Shown here in pieces: positions 33,943 to 43,413 of a stretch of 64,000 bases of DNA (position 1 is its first letter; each line of letters starts with the position of its first letter). Position numbers and translations under genes: made by a program. A model generated the notes under the pieces. That model made no database searches. It had not been told where the DNA came from and saw only the letters and a program-made list of their open reading frames with translations. Origin of the DNA: Arthrobacter zhaoxinii (GTDB taxonomy: Bacteria; Actinomycetota; Actinomycetes; Actinomycetales; Micrococcaceae); contig NZ_CP104275.1 of the NCBI RefSeq assembly GCF_025244925.1, positions 1,240,001 through 1,304,000 of the forward strand. Reading direction: 5' to 3'.

Positions 33943-34161
33943 ATGCCCGAATCCCAGCCGGCGGCGCCATGGCCGCACGCGGCGGTGTCCACGGAGGACG
34001 CCGCCGTTGATTCCCTCCTCGAAGGACTCGGCCCGGTGGCATCCCTGCCGGTGGCCGGTCACGCCGCGGTGTATGCCGAACTGCATGACGCCCTGCTCGG
34101 CGAACTGAACAAACAACCCGCAGCGTCGTCTCCGGCGCCCGGGAACCACAGGGCAGGATAG
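33943..34161 (+). CDS. Small conserved-position protein
   Basis: 72 aa, Ala/Pro-rich at both ends, with a short helical middle (VDSLLEGLGPVASLPVAGHAAV then YAELHDALLGELN, read as two pieces). No domain recognised. ATG 33943 has an ideal GGAGGAAG ribosome site, and it sits between the HAD-IIA and tlyA genes, where M. tuberculosis also has a small protein (Rv1693). The AVYAELHDAL helix is the part most likely conserved. Role unknown. Confidence 0.65.
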   Translation: MPESQPAAPWPHAAVSTEDAAVDSLLEGLGPVASLPVAGHAAVYAELHDALLGELNKQPAASSPAPGNHRAG

Positions 34162-34163
34162 AC

Positions 34164-35036
34164 ATGCCTCGACTCGACCAGGAACTCGTCACCCGCGGAC
34201 TCGCACGCTCGCGTACGCAGGCCGCCAGGCTTATTGCCGCAGGGCGGGTGCTGCACGCTGGGACGCCGGCGGCTAAGCCCTCGGCTCCGGTGGATGCCGC
34301 TGAACGGCTGGAGGTGCTCGACGACGGCCTGCCGGACTACGTCAGCCGCGCCGGCCACAAGCTGGCCGGCGCCCTTGCGGCTTTCCCGGAGGTCCGGCCG
34401 CTCGGGCTGCGCTGCTTGGATGCCGGAGCTTCCACCGGAGGCTTCACGGACGTCCTGCTGCGCTCCGGCGCAGCGCACGTGGCCGCCGTCGACGTCGGCC
34501 ACGGCCAACTGGTGGAACAGCTCCGGCAGGATCAGCGGGTCAGCGTTTATGAGGGCATGAATGTCCGCTACCTGGACCCGCAGGACATCGGCGGCACAGT
34601 CGATCTGACGGTCGCCGATTTGTCCTTCATCTCCCTGACCATGGTGGTGGGGCCGCTGGCAGCAGCCACCCGTCCCGGCGGCAGCCTGCTCCTGATGGTG
34701 AAGCCCCAGTTTGAGGTGGGCCGTGAGAGGCTGGACCGCACCGGGGTAGTCACGGATCCGGAGCAGCACCGGTCGGCTGTCGCAGCGGTGGCGGCCGCAG
34801 CCATTCAGGCAGGGTTGACCATCGGAGGCATCGCTCCGAGTCCGCTTCCCGGCCAGAACGGCAACGTGGAGTTCTTTATGTGGCTGCAGGTACCGGAACA
34901 GAACTCTGCCACCACAGGCGAAGAAGCTGTCGATGCGGGACAGACCCCCGGCACGCGGGCCGCTGCTGCAGCGTCCGCGCTGGTCGACGCAGCGTTTGCC
35001 GGGTTTGCGGAGCCTAAGCCCGGCGTAGAAGACTGA
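34164..35036 (+). CDS. tlyA: TlyA family rRNA 2'-O-methyltransferase
   Basis: 290 aa. N-terminal S4 RNA-binding domain (MPRLDQELVTRGLARSRTQA), then an FtsJ-like SAM domain with motif I LDAGASTGGFTDVLLRSGA, acidic VDVGHGQL, and VADLSFISL. TlyA methylates 16S C1409 and 23S C1920 and determines capreomycin sensitivity. The C-terminal about 35 residues are poorly ordered. Starts 2 nt after the small protein gene and is followed closely by nadK, matching the mycobacterial order tlyA-nadK-recN. Confidence 0.93.
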   Translation: MPRLDQELVTRGLARSRTQAARLIAAGRVLHAGTPAAKPSAPVDAAERLEVLDDGLPDYVSRAGHKLAGALAAFPEVRPLGLRCLDAGASTGGFTDVLLRSGAAHVAAVDVGHGQLVEQLRQDQRVSVYEGMNVRYLDPQDIGGTVDLTVADLSFISLTMVVGPLAAATRPGGSLLLMVKPQFEVGRERLDRTGVVTDPEQHRSAVAAVAAAAIQAGLTIGGIAPSPLPGQNGNVEFFMWLQVPEQNSATTGEEAVDAGQTPGTRAAAAASALVDAAFAGFAEPKPGVED

Positions 35037-35091
35037 CGGATGGACAATGCCCCAGGCATCCACCCGTAAGACGAAGAGGATAAAGACGCAG

Positions 35092-36138
35092 ATGAGCAGA
35101 CGGATACTGGTTCTGGCCCACACCGGACGGCGGGCCGCCATGACCGCTGCCCAGGAGGCGTGCACCCAGCTTCATTCCTCCGGTCTGGTTCCGGTGATGC
35201 GGCGGGCTGACCTCGAAGACATCCAGGCCGAATACGGCGTGCTCACGGCCCCCACCGAAATCCTCGACGAGGACGTCGCGCTGGACGATGTGGACCTGGG
35301 CATGGTGCTCGGCGGCGACGGAACCATCCTGCGGGCAGCAGAACTGGTGCGCGGCACGAATGTGCCGCTGCTCGGCGTAAACCTGGGCCACGTGGGGTTT
35401 CTGGCCGAAAGCGAACGCGCCGATCTGGCTCAGACCGTCCACTGGGTGGTGGAGCGCGCCTACACCGTGGAAGAACGCATGACCATCGACGTCAAGGTCT
35501 GGCACGGCGGCGAACTGCTGGCCCGCACCTGGGCACTGAACGAGGCAGCCGTGGAAAAGGCCGACCGCCAGCGGATGATCGAAGTGGTCATCGAAGTGGA
35601 TGCCCGGCCCATCAGCTCCTTCGGATGCGACGGCGTTGTGCTGGCCACACCCACCGGCTCCACCGCCTACGCCTTCTCTGCCGGCGGCCCCGTGGTCTGG
35701 CCCGAGGTTGAGGCACTGCTGCTGGCGCCCATCAGCGCCCACGCGCTGTTCGCCAAGCCCCTGGTGGTTTCCCCTACCTCTGTACTGGCGGTGGAGATCC
35801 TGACCCGTACCGACGCCGCTGGCGTGCTCTGGTGCGACGGCCGACGCAGCATTGACCTGCCGCCGGGATCCCGTGTGGAGGTAACCCGTTCCAAGACACC
35901 CGTCCGCCTGGCACGCACGCACCTCACCCCGTTCTCGGAACGGCTGGTCCGTAAGTTCCAGCTGCCCACCCACGGATGGCGGGGTCCAGCGCCGGCTGCC
36001 GCTGTGGGCACCCAGCTCAGCCCGGCATCCGAACGGTCGGTCCGGGGCGGAACCCCCGACGGCGGCAGGGCAGCAAAAGACGGCACCCCGGAAGTCAGGG
36101 ACGCAGCAGTTTCGGACAGTGGAGGCGTGGTCGAATGA
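35092..36138 (+). CDS. nadK: NAD kinase
   Basis: 348 aa; phosphorylates NAD to NADP. Starts MSRRILVLAHTGRR. The catalytic/ATP motif is VLGGDGTILRAAELV, followed by NLGHVGFLAE, and the NAD-binding ATPTGSTAYAFSAGGP. ATG 35092 was chosen over 35047 because the family start is here and GAAGAGGA lies 11 nt upstream. About 50 extra C-terminal residues after WRGPAPAAA are Gly/Ser/Asp-rich and disordered. Ends on the recN start (ATGA). Confidence 0.93.
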   Translation: MSRRILVLAHTGRRAAMTAAQEACTQLHSSGLVPVMRRADLEDIQAEYGVLTAPTEILDEDVALDDVDLGMVLGGDGTILRAAELVRGTNVPLLGVNLGHVGFLAESERADLAQTVHWVVERAYTVEERMTIDVKVWHGGELLARTWALNEAAVEKADRQRMIEVVIEVDARPISSFGCDGVVLATPTGSTAYAFSAGGPVVWPEVEALLLAPISAHALFAKPLVVSPTSVLAVEILTRTDAAGVLWCDGRRSIDLPPGSRVEVTRSKTPVRLARTHLTPFSERLVRKFQLPTHGWRGPAPAAAVGTQLSPASERSVRGGTPDGGRAAKDGTPEVRDAAVSDSGGVVE

Positions 36139-37856
36139 TTGAGGAAATCCGGATCAGGGACCTCGGTGTTATCACCGACGCCACCCTGGACCTGGGCCCG
36201 GGCTTCACCGTCGTCACCGGTGAGACCGGCGCCGGCAAGACCATGGTGATCACGGCCCTGGGACTGCTCCTGGGTGCCCGTTCAGACGCCGGTGCCGTCC
36301 GCATCGGTGCCAAGTCCGCCGTCGCCGAGGCGCTCGTCAGCGTGGATCCGCAGAGCGCCGCGGCCGTCCGCGCAGCCGAAGCCGGAGCGGAGCTCGAAGA
36401 ATACGACGGCGCCGCCGAACTGACGCTGGTCCGTACAGTCAACGCCGACGGCCGCAGCCGTGCCCACGTGGGCGGACGCTCCGCGCCGGTAGGCGTCCTG
36501 GCGGAGGTGGGTGAACACCTGGTGGTGGTCCACGGCCAGACCGACCAGCTGCGGCTGAAGAGCGCCGCAGCCCAGCGGGAGGCGCTGGACAAGTACGCCG
36601 GGGCTCCGCTCGCCGCCGAACTCGGCACCTACCGCGAGGACTACGCCCGCTGGCGGACCGCAGCCAAGGAGCTGTCCGAGCTGCGGGACCAGGCCCGGGA
36701 CCGGCTTCGGGAAGCGGAATACCTGACCGCCGCACTGGAGGAAATCGAGGCGGTGGACCCGCAGCCGGGGGAGGACGATTCCCTCAAGGCCGAGGCCATG
36801 CGCCTGAGTAACCTCGAAGAACTGCGCACTGCCGCGGTGAGCGCCCACTCGGCGCTGATCGCGGATGACTTTGCCGACGGAACAGATGCCACCTCGCTGG
36901 TGGACGCCGCCAAACGCCAGCTGGAATCAGCGGGGGAGCATGACCCGGCGCTGGCCGCCTCCGGGCAGCGGCTGGCGGAGGTGGGGTACATCCTTGCCGA
37001 CATCGCCACCGAGCTGGCCAGCTACGGTGCGTCGCTGGACTCCGAGGGTCCGGAGCGGCTGGCCGAAGTGGAATCCCGCCGGGCGGAGCTGGCCGGGCTG
37101 GTCCGCAAGTACGCCCCCTCGATCGACGGGGTCCTGGAGTGGAGCGGCGAAGGCGCCAAACGGCTCGCCGAGCTGAGTTCCGACGACTCCCGGATCGAAG
37201 CACTGGAGGCGGAGATCGGGACCCTCGCCGAACGCCTGGCCACCAGGGGAGCGGCCCTGACTAAGCTGCGCACCGAAGCAGCCGCCGAACTCGCACAGCG
37301 TGTCAGCGACGAACTGACGGCGCTGGCGATGAAGGACGCCAACCTGGTGATCGAGGTGGAGCCCACGGGCGAACCGGGGCCGCACGGTGCGGACAGTATT
37401 TCCTTCCTGCTGGCGCCGCACCCCGGCGCACCGGCCCGGCCGCTGGGCAAGGGCGCCTCCGGCGGCGAACTTTCCCGGGTGATGCTGGCCATCGAAGTCG
37501 TCCTGGCCGCGGTGGACCCGGTCCCCACGTTCATCTTCGATGAAGTGGACGCCGGCGTCGGCGGCAAGGCCGCGGTCGAAATCGGCCGCCGGCTCGCCAT
37601 GCTGGCCCGGCATGTCCAGGTGATCGTGGTCACCCACCTGCCGCAGGTGGCAGCGTTTGCCGACCACCACATCCGCGTCATCAAGACCTCCACGGCCACC
37701 GACGACGGCTCCGGCGTCACTGCCAGCGACGTCCGGGTCCTGGGCCAGGAGGAGCGGATCAAGGAACTCGCCCGGATGCTTGCCGGGCAGGAGGACTCGG
37801 CGTCGGCCCGCGCCCACGCCGAGGAGCTGCTGGACTCGGCGGGACATCTACAGTGA
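36135..37856 (+). CDS. recN: DNA repair protein RecN
   Basis: 573-aa SMC-like ATPase of double-strand-break repair. Walker A is VTGETGAGKTMVITAL (about residue 27), the ABC signature is GKGASGGELSRVML (about 438), Walker B is FIFDEVDAGVGGK (about 465), and the His switch is VVTHLPQVAAF. The middle is coiled coil. ATG 36135 overlaps the nadK stop. In M. tuberculosis two genes separate recN from pyrG; here pyrG follows after 82 bp. Confidence 0.95.
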   Translation: MIEEIRIRDLGVITDATLDLGPGFTVVTGETGAGKTMVITALGLLLGARSDAGAVRIGAKSAVAEALVSVDPQSAAAVRAAEAGAELEEYDGAAELTLVRTVNADGRSRAHVGGRSAPVGVLAEVGEHLVVVHGQTDQLRLKSAAAQREALDKYAGAPLAAELGTYREDYARWRTAAKELSELRDQARDRLREAEYLTAALEEIEAVDPQPGEDDSLKAEAMRLSNLEELRTAAVSAHSALIADDFADGTDATSLVDAAKRQLESAGEHDPALAASGQRLAEVGYILADIATELASYGASLDSEGPERLAEVESRRAELAGLVRKYAPSIDGVLEWSGEGAKRLAELSSDDSRIEALEAEIGTLAERLATRGAALTKLRTEAAAELAQRVSDELTALAMKDANLVIEVEPTGEPGPHGADSISFLLAPHPGAPARPLGKGASGGELSRVMLAIEVVLAAVDPVPTFIFDEVDAGVGGKAAVEIGRRLAMLARHVQVIVVTHLPQVAAFADHHIRVIKTSTATDDGSGVTASDVRVLGQEERIKELARMLAGQEDSASARAHAEELLDSAGHLQ

Positions 37857-37924
37857 TAGGTGAACCGCCGGTGGCATCCCGAACGAATACAGGCGCAGAT
37901 CAAACCCGAAACGACAAAAGGTGA

Positions 37925-37938
37925 TAGGCTCGAACTCC
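37925..37938 (+). promoter_or_regulatory. -10 element of pyrG
   Basis: TAGGCT at 37925-37930, 8 nt before GTG 37939; no clear -35. Predicts a leaderless or nearly leaderless pyrG message. Confidence 0.45.
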
Positions 37939-39615
37939 GTGGTGCAGCGATCAAATTCCAGGTTTCCCAAGTCGTCTTCTACGACAAAACACATCTTCGT
38001 CACCGGTGGCGTGGCGTCCTCACTTGGCAAGGGACTGACAGCGTCAAGTCTCGGCCATCTGTTGAGGTCGCGCGGCATAGCGGTGACCATGCAGAAGCTC
38101 GATCCGTATTTGAATGTGGATCCGGGCACAATGAACCCCTTCCAGCACGGTGAAGTCTTCGTGACCGACGACGGCGCCGAGACCGACCTCGACATCGGAC
38201 ACTACGAGCGGTTCCTTGACGAGAGCCTCGACGGCTCCGCCAACGTGACCACCGGCCAGGTGTACTCGACGGTCATCGCCAAGGAACGCCGCGGCGAATA
38301 CCTCGGCGACACGGTCCAGGTCATTCCTCACATCACCGACGAGATCAAGCGCCGGATGCGCCTGCCCTCCGAGGCGAAGAAGACCCCGGACGTCATCATC
38401 ACCGAAATCGGCGGCACGGTAGGCGACATCGAGTCCCAGCCGTTCCTCGAAGCGGCACGCCAGGTCCGCCAGGACATCGGCCGCAGCAACGTCTTCTTCC
38501 TGCACGTTTCCCTCGTGCCGTACATCGGCCCGTCCCAGGAACTGAAGACCAAGCCGACCCAGCACTCCGTGGCCGCCCTGCGGTCCATCGGCATCCAGCC
38601 GGACGCGATTGTCATCCGCTCGGACCGCCCGGTGCCCGATGCCATGCGCAACAAGATCGGCCGCATGTGCGACGTCGACGTTGACGCTGTGATCGGCTGC
38701 CCGGACGCCCCGAGCATCTACGACATCCCCAAGACCCTTCACTCCCAGGGCCTGGACGCGTACATCGTTCAGCACCTGGACCTGAAGTTCAAGGACGTCA
38801 ACTGGACCAAGTGGGACCGCCTGCTGGAGTCCGTGCACAACCCGAAGCACCACGTGGACATTGCCCTCGTCGGCAAGTACGTGGACCTGCCGGACGCCTA
38901 CCTTTCCGTCACGGAAGCACTGCGCGCCGGCGGCTTCGCCAACAAGGCCAAGGTCAACATCCGCTGGGTTCCCTCGGATGACTGCGACACCCCCGAAGGT
39001 GCAGCCAAGGCCCTGGCCGGCGCGGACGCCATCTGCGTTCCCGGCGGCTTCGGCATCCGCGGCCTCGAGGGCAAGCTCGGCGCCCTGACCTACGCCCGGG
39101 AGAACAAGCTTCCGACCCTGGGCCTGTGCCTTGGCCTGCAGTGCATGGTCATTGAATATGCCCGCAACGTGGTGGGCCTGGAAGGCGCTTCCTCCTCCGA
39201 GTTCGAACCGGATACCCAGTACCCGGTTATCGCCACCATGGCCGAGCAGAAGGACATTGTTGCCGGCGGCGGCGACATGGGCGGCACCATGCGCCTGGGC
39301 CTGTGGGACGCGAAGCTGGAACCGGAATCAGTGGTTGCCAAGACCTACGGCAAGACGGAGGTGGCCGAACGCCACCGCCACCGCTACGAGGTCAACAACC
39401 AGTACCGCGACCAGATTGCCGACGCCGGCCTGGTGTTCTCCGGAACCACCACCGACGGCGGCCTGGTGGAGTTCGTCGAGCTTCCCGCCGACGTGCACCC
39501 GTACTACGTCTCCACGCAGGCCCACCCGGAGCTCAGCTCCCGTCCGACGCGTCCGCACCCGCTCTTCGCCGGACTCGTCAAGGCTGCCCTGGCCCACCAG
39601 AGCGGCAGGGCCTAG
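37939..39615 (+). CDS. pyrG: CTP synthase
   Basis: About 558 aa; makes CTP from UTP, ATP and glutamine. The synthetase domain starts [15 protein letters not shown] with the P-loop. The linker is [17 protein letters not shown]. The glutaminase domain has VPGGFGIRG, the nucleophile cysteine in [15 protein letters not shown], and the His/Glu dyad in [15 protein letters not shown]. Two adjacent GTGs (37939, 37942) are possible starts; an attenuator of the pyrG GGG type is not seen. NUDIX follows 2 nt later. Confidence 0.95.
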   Translation: MVQRSNSRFPKSSSTTKHIFVTGGVASSLGKGLTASSLGHLLRSRGIAVTMQKLDPYLNVDPGTMNPFQHGEVFVTDDGAETDLDIGHYERFLDESLDGSANVTTGQVYSTVIAKERRGEYLGDTVQVIPHITDEIKRRMRLPSEAKKTPDVIITEIGGTVGDIESQPFLEAARQVRQDIGRSNVFFLHVSLVPYIGPSQELKTKPTQHSVAALRSIGIQPDAIVIRSDRPVPDAMRNKIGRMCDVDVDAVIGCPDAPSIYDIPKTLHSQGLDAYIVQHLDLKFKDVNWTKWDRLLESVHNPKHHVDIALVGKYVDLPDAYLSVTEALRAGGFANKAKVNIRWVPSDDCDTPEGAAKALAGADAICVPGGFGIRGLEGKLGALTYARENKLPTLGLCLGLQCMVIEYARNVVGLEGASSSEFEPDTQYPVIATMAEQKDIVAGGGDMGGTMRLGLWDAKLEPESVVAKTYGKTEVAERHRHRYEVNNQYRDQIADAGLVFSGTTTDGGLVEFVELPADVHPYYVSTQAHPELSSRPTRPHPLFAGLVKAALAHQSGRA

Positions 39616-39617
39616 CC

Positions 39618-40280
39618 ATGGCACAGGGGTTCGCCGACGCACAAAGCCCGCGCCCGCTGCTGGAATCGGAAACGGTGTACAGCGGTCCGGTGTGGGACGT
39701 GGTCAAGGAGAAGTTCACCCTGACCGACGACGGCGAACCCCTGGTCCGTGACTACATTGCCCACCCGGGCGCCGTGGCCATCCTGGCCATGAACGACGAC
39801 GGCCAGGTGCTGCTGATCAACCAGTACCGGCATCCGGTCCGGATGACCCTGTGGGAAATCCCGGCCGGACTGCTGGACGTGGACGGCGAAGACTTCCAGG
39901 TCGGCGCCGCCCGCGAACTGGCGGAGGAAGCCGACCTGCAGGCCGCCGAGTGGCAGGTCCTGGCGGACCTGTTCCTCTCGCCCGGTTCCTCCCGTGAAGC
40001 CCTCCGCATCTACCTGGCCCGCGGCATCTCCGACGTTCCCGAGGAACAGCGGCACACCCGGACCCATGAGGAAGCCGAAATCACCACGGCCTGGGTGGAC
40101 CTGGATGAGGCCGTGCAGGCAGCACTGCAGGGACGCATGCACAGCCCCTCCGCCGTGGCCGCCGTCCTGGCCGCCGCCGTCGCCCGCAGCAACGGGTACC
40201 AGGGGCTGCGTCCTGCCGATGCACCGTGGCCGGAACACCATTCACAGCACTCCTCCTGGGCCAATGGCCCGGTGCGCTAG
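39618..40280 (+). CDS. NUDIX hydrolase (ADP-ribose pyrophosphatase type)
   Basis: 220 aa. The NUDIX box is GLLDVDGEDFQVGAARELAE followed by EADLQ; the upstream VLLINQYRHPVRMTLWEIPAG is typical of ADP-ribose pyrophosphatases, as is SPGSSREALRIYLAR. Hydrolyses ADP-ribose or similar nucleoside diphosphate sugars (family knowledge). ATG 39618 follows the pyrG stop by 2 nt; the longer frame is inside pyrG. Same order as pyrG-Rv1700-xerD in M. tuberculosis. Confidence 0.9.
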   Translation: MAQGFADAQSPRPLLESETVYSGPVWDVVKEKFTLTDDGEPLVRDYIAHPGAVAILAMNDDGQVLLINQYRHPVRMTLWEIPAGLLDVDGEDFQVGAARELAEEADLQAAEWQVLADLFLSPGSSREALRIYLARGISDVPEEQRHTRTHEEAEITTAWVDLDEAVQAALQGRMHSPSAVAAVLAAAVARSNGYQGLRPADAPWPEHHSQHSSWANGPVR

Positions 40281-40289
40281 GAAAGTCTG

Positions 40290-41531
40290 ATGCCCAGCGC
40301 TGACGCTGATGCCGGCTCTCCGAATAATGACACCATCGCCATTCACCTGCACGGCTCCCTGAACCCCACGCTCAAGCTGGATCTGGAATCGGAAGAGGCC
40401 CGCAGGCTGCGCGACGCAGACCTGGCCGAGCTGGACCGGACCGGTTCGATGCGGCCGGCGCAGGCCGCAGCAGTGCCTGCAGGCACGCACGATGCCGCGC
40501 CCGAGTTAGCGCCGGCACGCAAACCGGCCTCCAAGCCCGCAGTTCCGGCGCGCTCTCGTGCCGCGACAATGCAGTCGGCCGCGGATGAACTCCGGTCCAC
40601 CCCGGCCGGCCGCGCCATCGGCAGCTACCTGCAGCACATGGCCGTGGAACGCGGCCTGGCGTCCAACACCCTCGATGCCTACCGGCGGGACCTGCTGCGG
40701 TATGCCCGCTTCCTGAGTGCCCGCGGAGTGGAGGATATTTCCCGCATCACCCGTCACGACGTCACGGCGTTTGCCCAGTCCATCTCCGAAGGCTCCGACG
40801 GCGCCTCCGCCCTGAGCGTCCGGTCAGCTGCCCGGACCATTGTCGCGGTGCGCGGACTGCACCGCTTCTGGGCGCTGGAGGGCATGACTACTGCCGATCC
40901 GGCGTCGGACGTACATCCGCCCATGCCCGGCAAACGCCTGCCCAAGGCCATCAGCGTCAACGAGGTCACCCGCATCCTCGAAGCAGTCTCCCTGGATACG
41001 CCCTCCGGGCTGCGGGACCGGGCACTGCTCGAGTTCCTGTACTCCACCGGCGCCCGCATCAGTGAGGCTGTGGGACTGGACGTGGATGACCTGTCGCTGG
41101 AACGCATCCCTGCCAAGGGCCCGGACGTGGTGCGGCTGTTCGGCAAGGGATCCAAGGAACGGCTGGTCCCGCTGGGCTCCTATGCGGCCCGGGCACTGGA
41201 TGAGTACCTTGTGCGCGGCCGTCCGGCGGCCTCGGCCAAGGGCAAGGGCACCCCGGCGCTGTTCCTGAATGCCCGCGGCGGACGCCTGTCGCGGCAGAGT
41301 GCCTGGACCATCCTTAAGAACGCCGCCGAGAAGGCGGACATCGGCCGGGACGTGTCCCCGCACACCCTGCGGCACTCGTTCGCCACGCACCTGCTCGAGG
41401 GTGGGGCGGATGTCCGGGTGGTGCAGGAACTGCTGGGCCATGCCTCGGTGACCACCACCCAGGTCTACACGCTTGTCACCGCCGAAACCCTGCGCGAGGT
41501 CTACGCCGCAGCCCACCCGCGGGCACTGTAG
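40290..41531 (+). CDS. xerD: Site-specific tyrosine recombinase XerD with long N-terminal extension
   Basis: 413 aa; with XerC resolves chromosome dimers at dif. The core begins at about residue 105 ([20 protein letters not shown]) and has all catalytic residues: Arg in [13 protein letters not shown], Lys in [29 protein letters not shown], His in [11 protein letters not shown] and the Tyr in VYTLV. Usual length is about 300, so about 100 residues at the N-terminus are extra: disordered, Ala/Pro-rich, with a short ordered-looking piece ([20 protein letters not shown]). ATG 40290 has AGGAAAG upstream, so the extension looks genuine, although internal ATGs near residue 90 exist. Confidence 0.9.
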   Translation: MPSADADAGSPNNDTIAIHLHGSLNPTLKLDLESEEARRLRDADLAELDRTGSMRPAQAAAVPAGTHDAAPELAPARKPASKPAVPARSRAATMQSAADELRSTPAGRAIGSYLQHMAVERGLASNTLDAYRRDLLRYARFLSARGVEDISRITRHDVTAFAQSISEGSDGASALSVRSAARTIVAVRGLHRFWALEGMTTADPASDVHPPMPGKRLPKAISVNEVTRILEAVSLDTPSGLRDRALLEFLYSTGARISEAVGLDVDDLSLERIPAKGPDVVRLFGKGSKERLVPLGSYAARALDEYLVRGRPAASAKGKGTPALFLNARGGRLSRQSAWTILKNAAEKADIGRDVSPHTLRHSFATHLLEGGADVRVVQELLGHASVTTTQVYTLVTAETLREVYAAAHPRAL

Positions 41532-42016
41532 TGGACTTCCGCGCCTCGCCCGTTGTCCTCTGCTTCCTGTTCCGGGAAACGGAGCAGGACGGCCGGGAGG
41601 TGCTGATGGGGTTGAAGAAGACCGGCTTCGGCCTGGGCCGGGTCGTCACCCTGGGCGGCCATATCGAACCCGGAGAAACCCCCGAACAGGCTGCAGTGCG
41701 CGAGGTGGAGGAAGAGTCCGGCGTCGTCGTCGCGGAACAGGATCTCAGGCGGGCCGGCACCATCGAGTGGATCTTTCCGGCGCAGCCCGGCCTGGACATG
41801 TCCACCGTACTGTTCCGTGCACACCGATGGGCCGGCGAACCGGGGGAGACAGACGAGATCCTCCCGGCCTGGTATCCGGCCACGGACCTGCCCTATTCCA
41901 GGATGTGGCCGGACTCGGCCCACTGGATGCCCCGCCTTCTCTCCGGCGACTATTTCAACGCAGTCATCACTATCGCTGCCGACAACGTCAACGTAGCCAG
42001 CGTCGACTTTTCCTAG
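41531..42016 (+). CDS. NUDIX hydrolase (MutT/8-oxo-dGTPase-like)
   Basis: 161 aa. The NUDIX box is GGHIEPGETPEQAAVREVEE plus ESGV; the N-terminus VVLCFLFRETEQDGREVLMG and the aromatic WIFPAQPGLDMST fit oxidised-nucleotide hydrolases of the MTH1 type. Starts at GTG 41531, overlapping the last base of the xerD stop. May cleanse the nucleotide pool (inference). It is the last gene before the propionate block. Confidence 0.8.
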   Translation: MDFRASPVVLCFLFRETEQDGREVLMGLKKTGFGLGRVVTLGGHIEPGETPEQAAVREVEEESGVVVAEQDLRRAGTIEWIFPAQPGLDMSTVLFRAHRWAGEPGETDEILPAWYPATDLPYSRMWPDSAHWMPRLLSGDYFNAVITIAADNVNVASVDFS

Positions 42017-42028
42017 CTAGGGAACCAG

Positions 42029-42082
42029 CCGGCGCGGGAGGCAACACTGCCCGGCGCGGGTGCAACGGGCACCCGGCGCGGG
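42029..42082. repeat. Three direct repeats with 22-bp period
   Basis: CCGGCGCGGG at 42029, 42051 and 42073, exactly 22 bp apart; the 12 bp between copies are partly conserved (GCAAC in both). Lies in the 221-bp gap between convergent mutT-like and prpC genes. Confidence 0.6.
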
Positions 42083-42180
42083 GCCCCCATAAGGTGCCGT
42101 GGGAAACCACAGGGGACCCCGGATAAGGCGGCTTTAATATTCCCTGCGAGCTCTGCGAGCGGGGAATTTCGTTGCCGCCG

Positions 42181-42227
42181 TTCCGGGGCCCCCGACGGGA
42201 CCCACGGGACCCAAGGGGCCCCCCGGG
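42181..42227. terminator. GC-rich bidirectional terminator-like hairpin
   Basis: Near-palindrome TTCCGGGGCCCC...GGGGCCCCCCGGGAA between convergent genes; the loop holds two copies of ACGGGACCC. No T tract on the plus side. Confidence 0.5.
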
Positions 42228-42237
42228 AAAGCGAAAC

Positions 42238-43371
42238 CTAAGGCAGGTGCCGCTCCTCCGCACCGTTGTATTCGCTCAGCGGCCGGATCAGGGAGTTTGC
42301 TTCGAGCTGCTCCATGATGTGCGCCGTCCACCCGGTGATCCGGGCGGCCACGAACAGCGGCGTGAACGTGAGCGTGTCGAAGCCCATCAGGTGGTAGGCG
42401 GGCCCGGCGGGGTAGTCCAGGTTCGGCAGGATGTTCTTGCGCTCACCCATCGCCGATTCCAGTGCCGTGTACAGCTCGCCCATGTCCGGCCGGTCGTAGT
42501 GCTTGACCATGTTGTCAAGTGCGGCCTTCATGGTCGGCACCCGGGAATCGCCGTTCTTGTAGACCCGGTGGCCGAAGCCCATGATCTTCTTCTTCTCCGC
42601 CAGTGCCTCGTCCAGCCAGGCAGCAGCGTGTGCCGCGACGTCGCCGCCGGCCGCACTCTCGGTGATCTCCGCGAACGTGTGCATGACCGCCTCGTTGGCG
42701 CCGCCGTGCAGCGGGCCCTTGAGCGCGCCGATGGCACCGGTCACGGCCGAATGCAGGTCCGAGAGCGTGGAGGTGATGACGCGGGCGGTGAAGGTGGAGG
42801 CGTTGAAGGAGTGCTCCGCGTACAGGATCATCGAGACGTTGAAGGCCTCGACGACCTCGGGGGCGGCTTCCTCGCCGAAGGTCATCCAGAGGAAGTTCGC
42901 GGAGTAATCCAGATCGTCGCGCGGTTCCACGACGTCCTCGCCGCGGCGGCGGCGCTGGTCGTAGGCGACGACGGCGGGCATGGCCGCGAAGAGGCTGACG
43001 GCCTTGTCCATGTTGGCCTGGACGGAGGAATCCCCGGCCTGCTCATGCGATGCGCCCAGCACGGATGCCGCGGTACGGCAGACATCCATCGGGTGGCAGG
43101 TCACGGGCAGCGCGTCAATGACGGCCTTCAGTTCGGGCGTGAGGGCACGCTGCGCGCGTTCCCCGTCGGTGAATTCCGTCAGCTGTTCCTCGGTGGGAAG
43201 TTCACCGTTCCAGAGCAGGTAGGCCACCTCCTCGAAGCTGCACCGGGCGGCGAGCTCCTGGACGGGATAGCCGCGGTAGAGCAGGGAATTGGTTTCCGGG
43301 TTGACCTTGGAAACGCGGGTGGTGTCTACGAGTACCCCCGCCAGGCCCTTGTGGATCTGGGTGTCTGTCAT
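42238..43371 (-). CDS. prpC: 2-methylcitrate synthase (citrate synthase family)
   Basis: 377 aa; condenses propionyl-CoA with oxaloacetate, often with some citrate synthase activity. Starts IHKGLAGVLVDTTRVS, the usual PrpC N-terminus. The family signature is GFGHRVYKNGDSRVP; earlier NASTFTARVITSTLSDLHSA and GALKGPLHGGANEAV hold the first catalytic His. Short type I form, as in Gram-positive PrpC. Last gene of gntR-prpD-prpB-prpC, 42 bp after prpB. Context makes the methylcitrate role likely over a housekeeping citrate synthase. Confidence 0.93.
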   Translation of the reverse strand: MTDTQIHKGLAGVLVDTTRVSKVNPETNSLLYRGYPVQELAARCSFEEVAYLLWNGELPTEEQLTEFTDGERAQRALTPELKAVIDALPVTCHPMDVCRTAASVLGASHEQAGDSSVQANMDKAVSLFAAMPAVVAYDQRRRRGEDVVEPRDDLDYSANFLWMTFGEEAAPEVVEAFNVSMILYAEHSFNASTFTARVITSTLSDLHSAVTGAIGALKGPLHGGANEAVMHTFAEITESAAGGDVAAHAAAWLDEALAEKKKIMGFGHRVYKNGDSRVPTMKAALDNMVKHYDRPDMGELYTALESAMGERKNILPNLDYPAGPAYHLMGFDTLTFTPLFVAARITGWTAHIMEQLEANSLIRPLSEYNGAEERHLP

Positions 43372-43413
43372 TGGTGCTGACTCCTTCGTCGTGCAGGAAA
43401 TGAGTGGCGGGTC

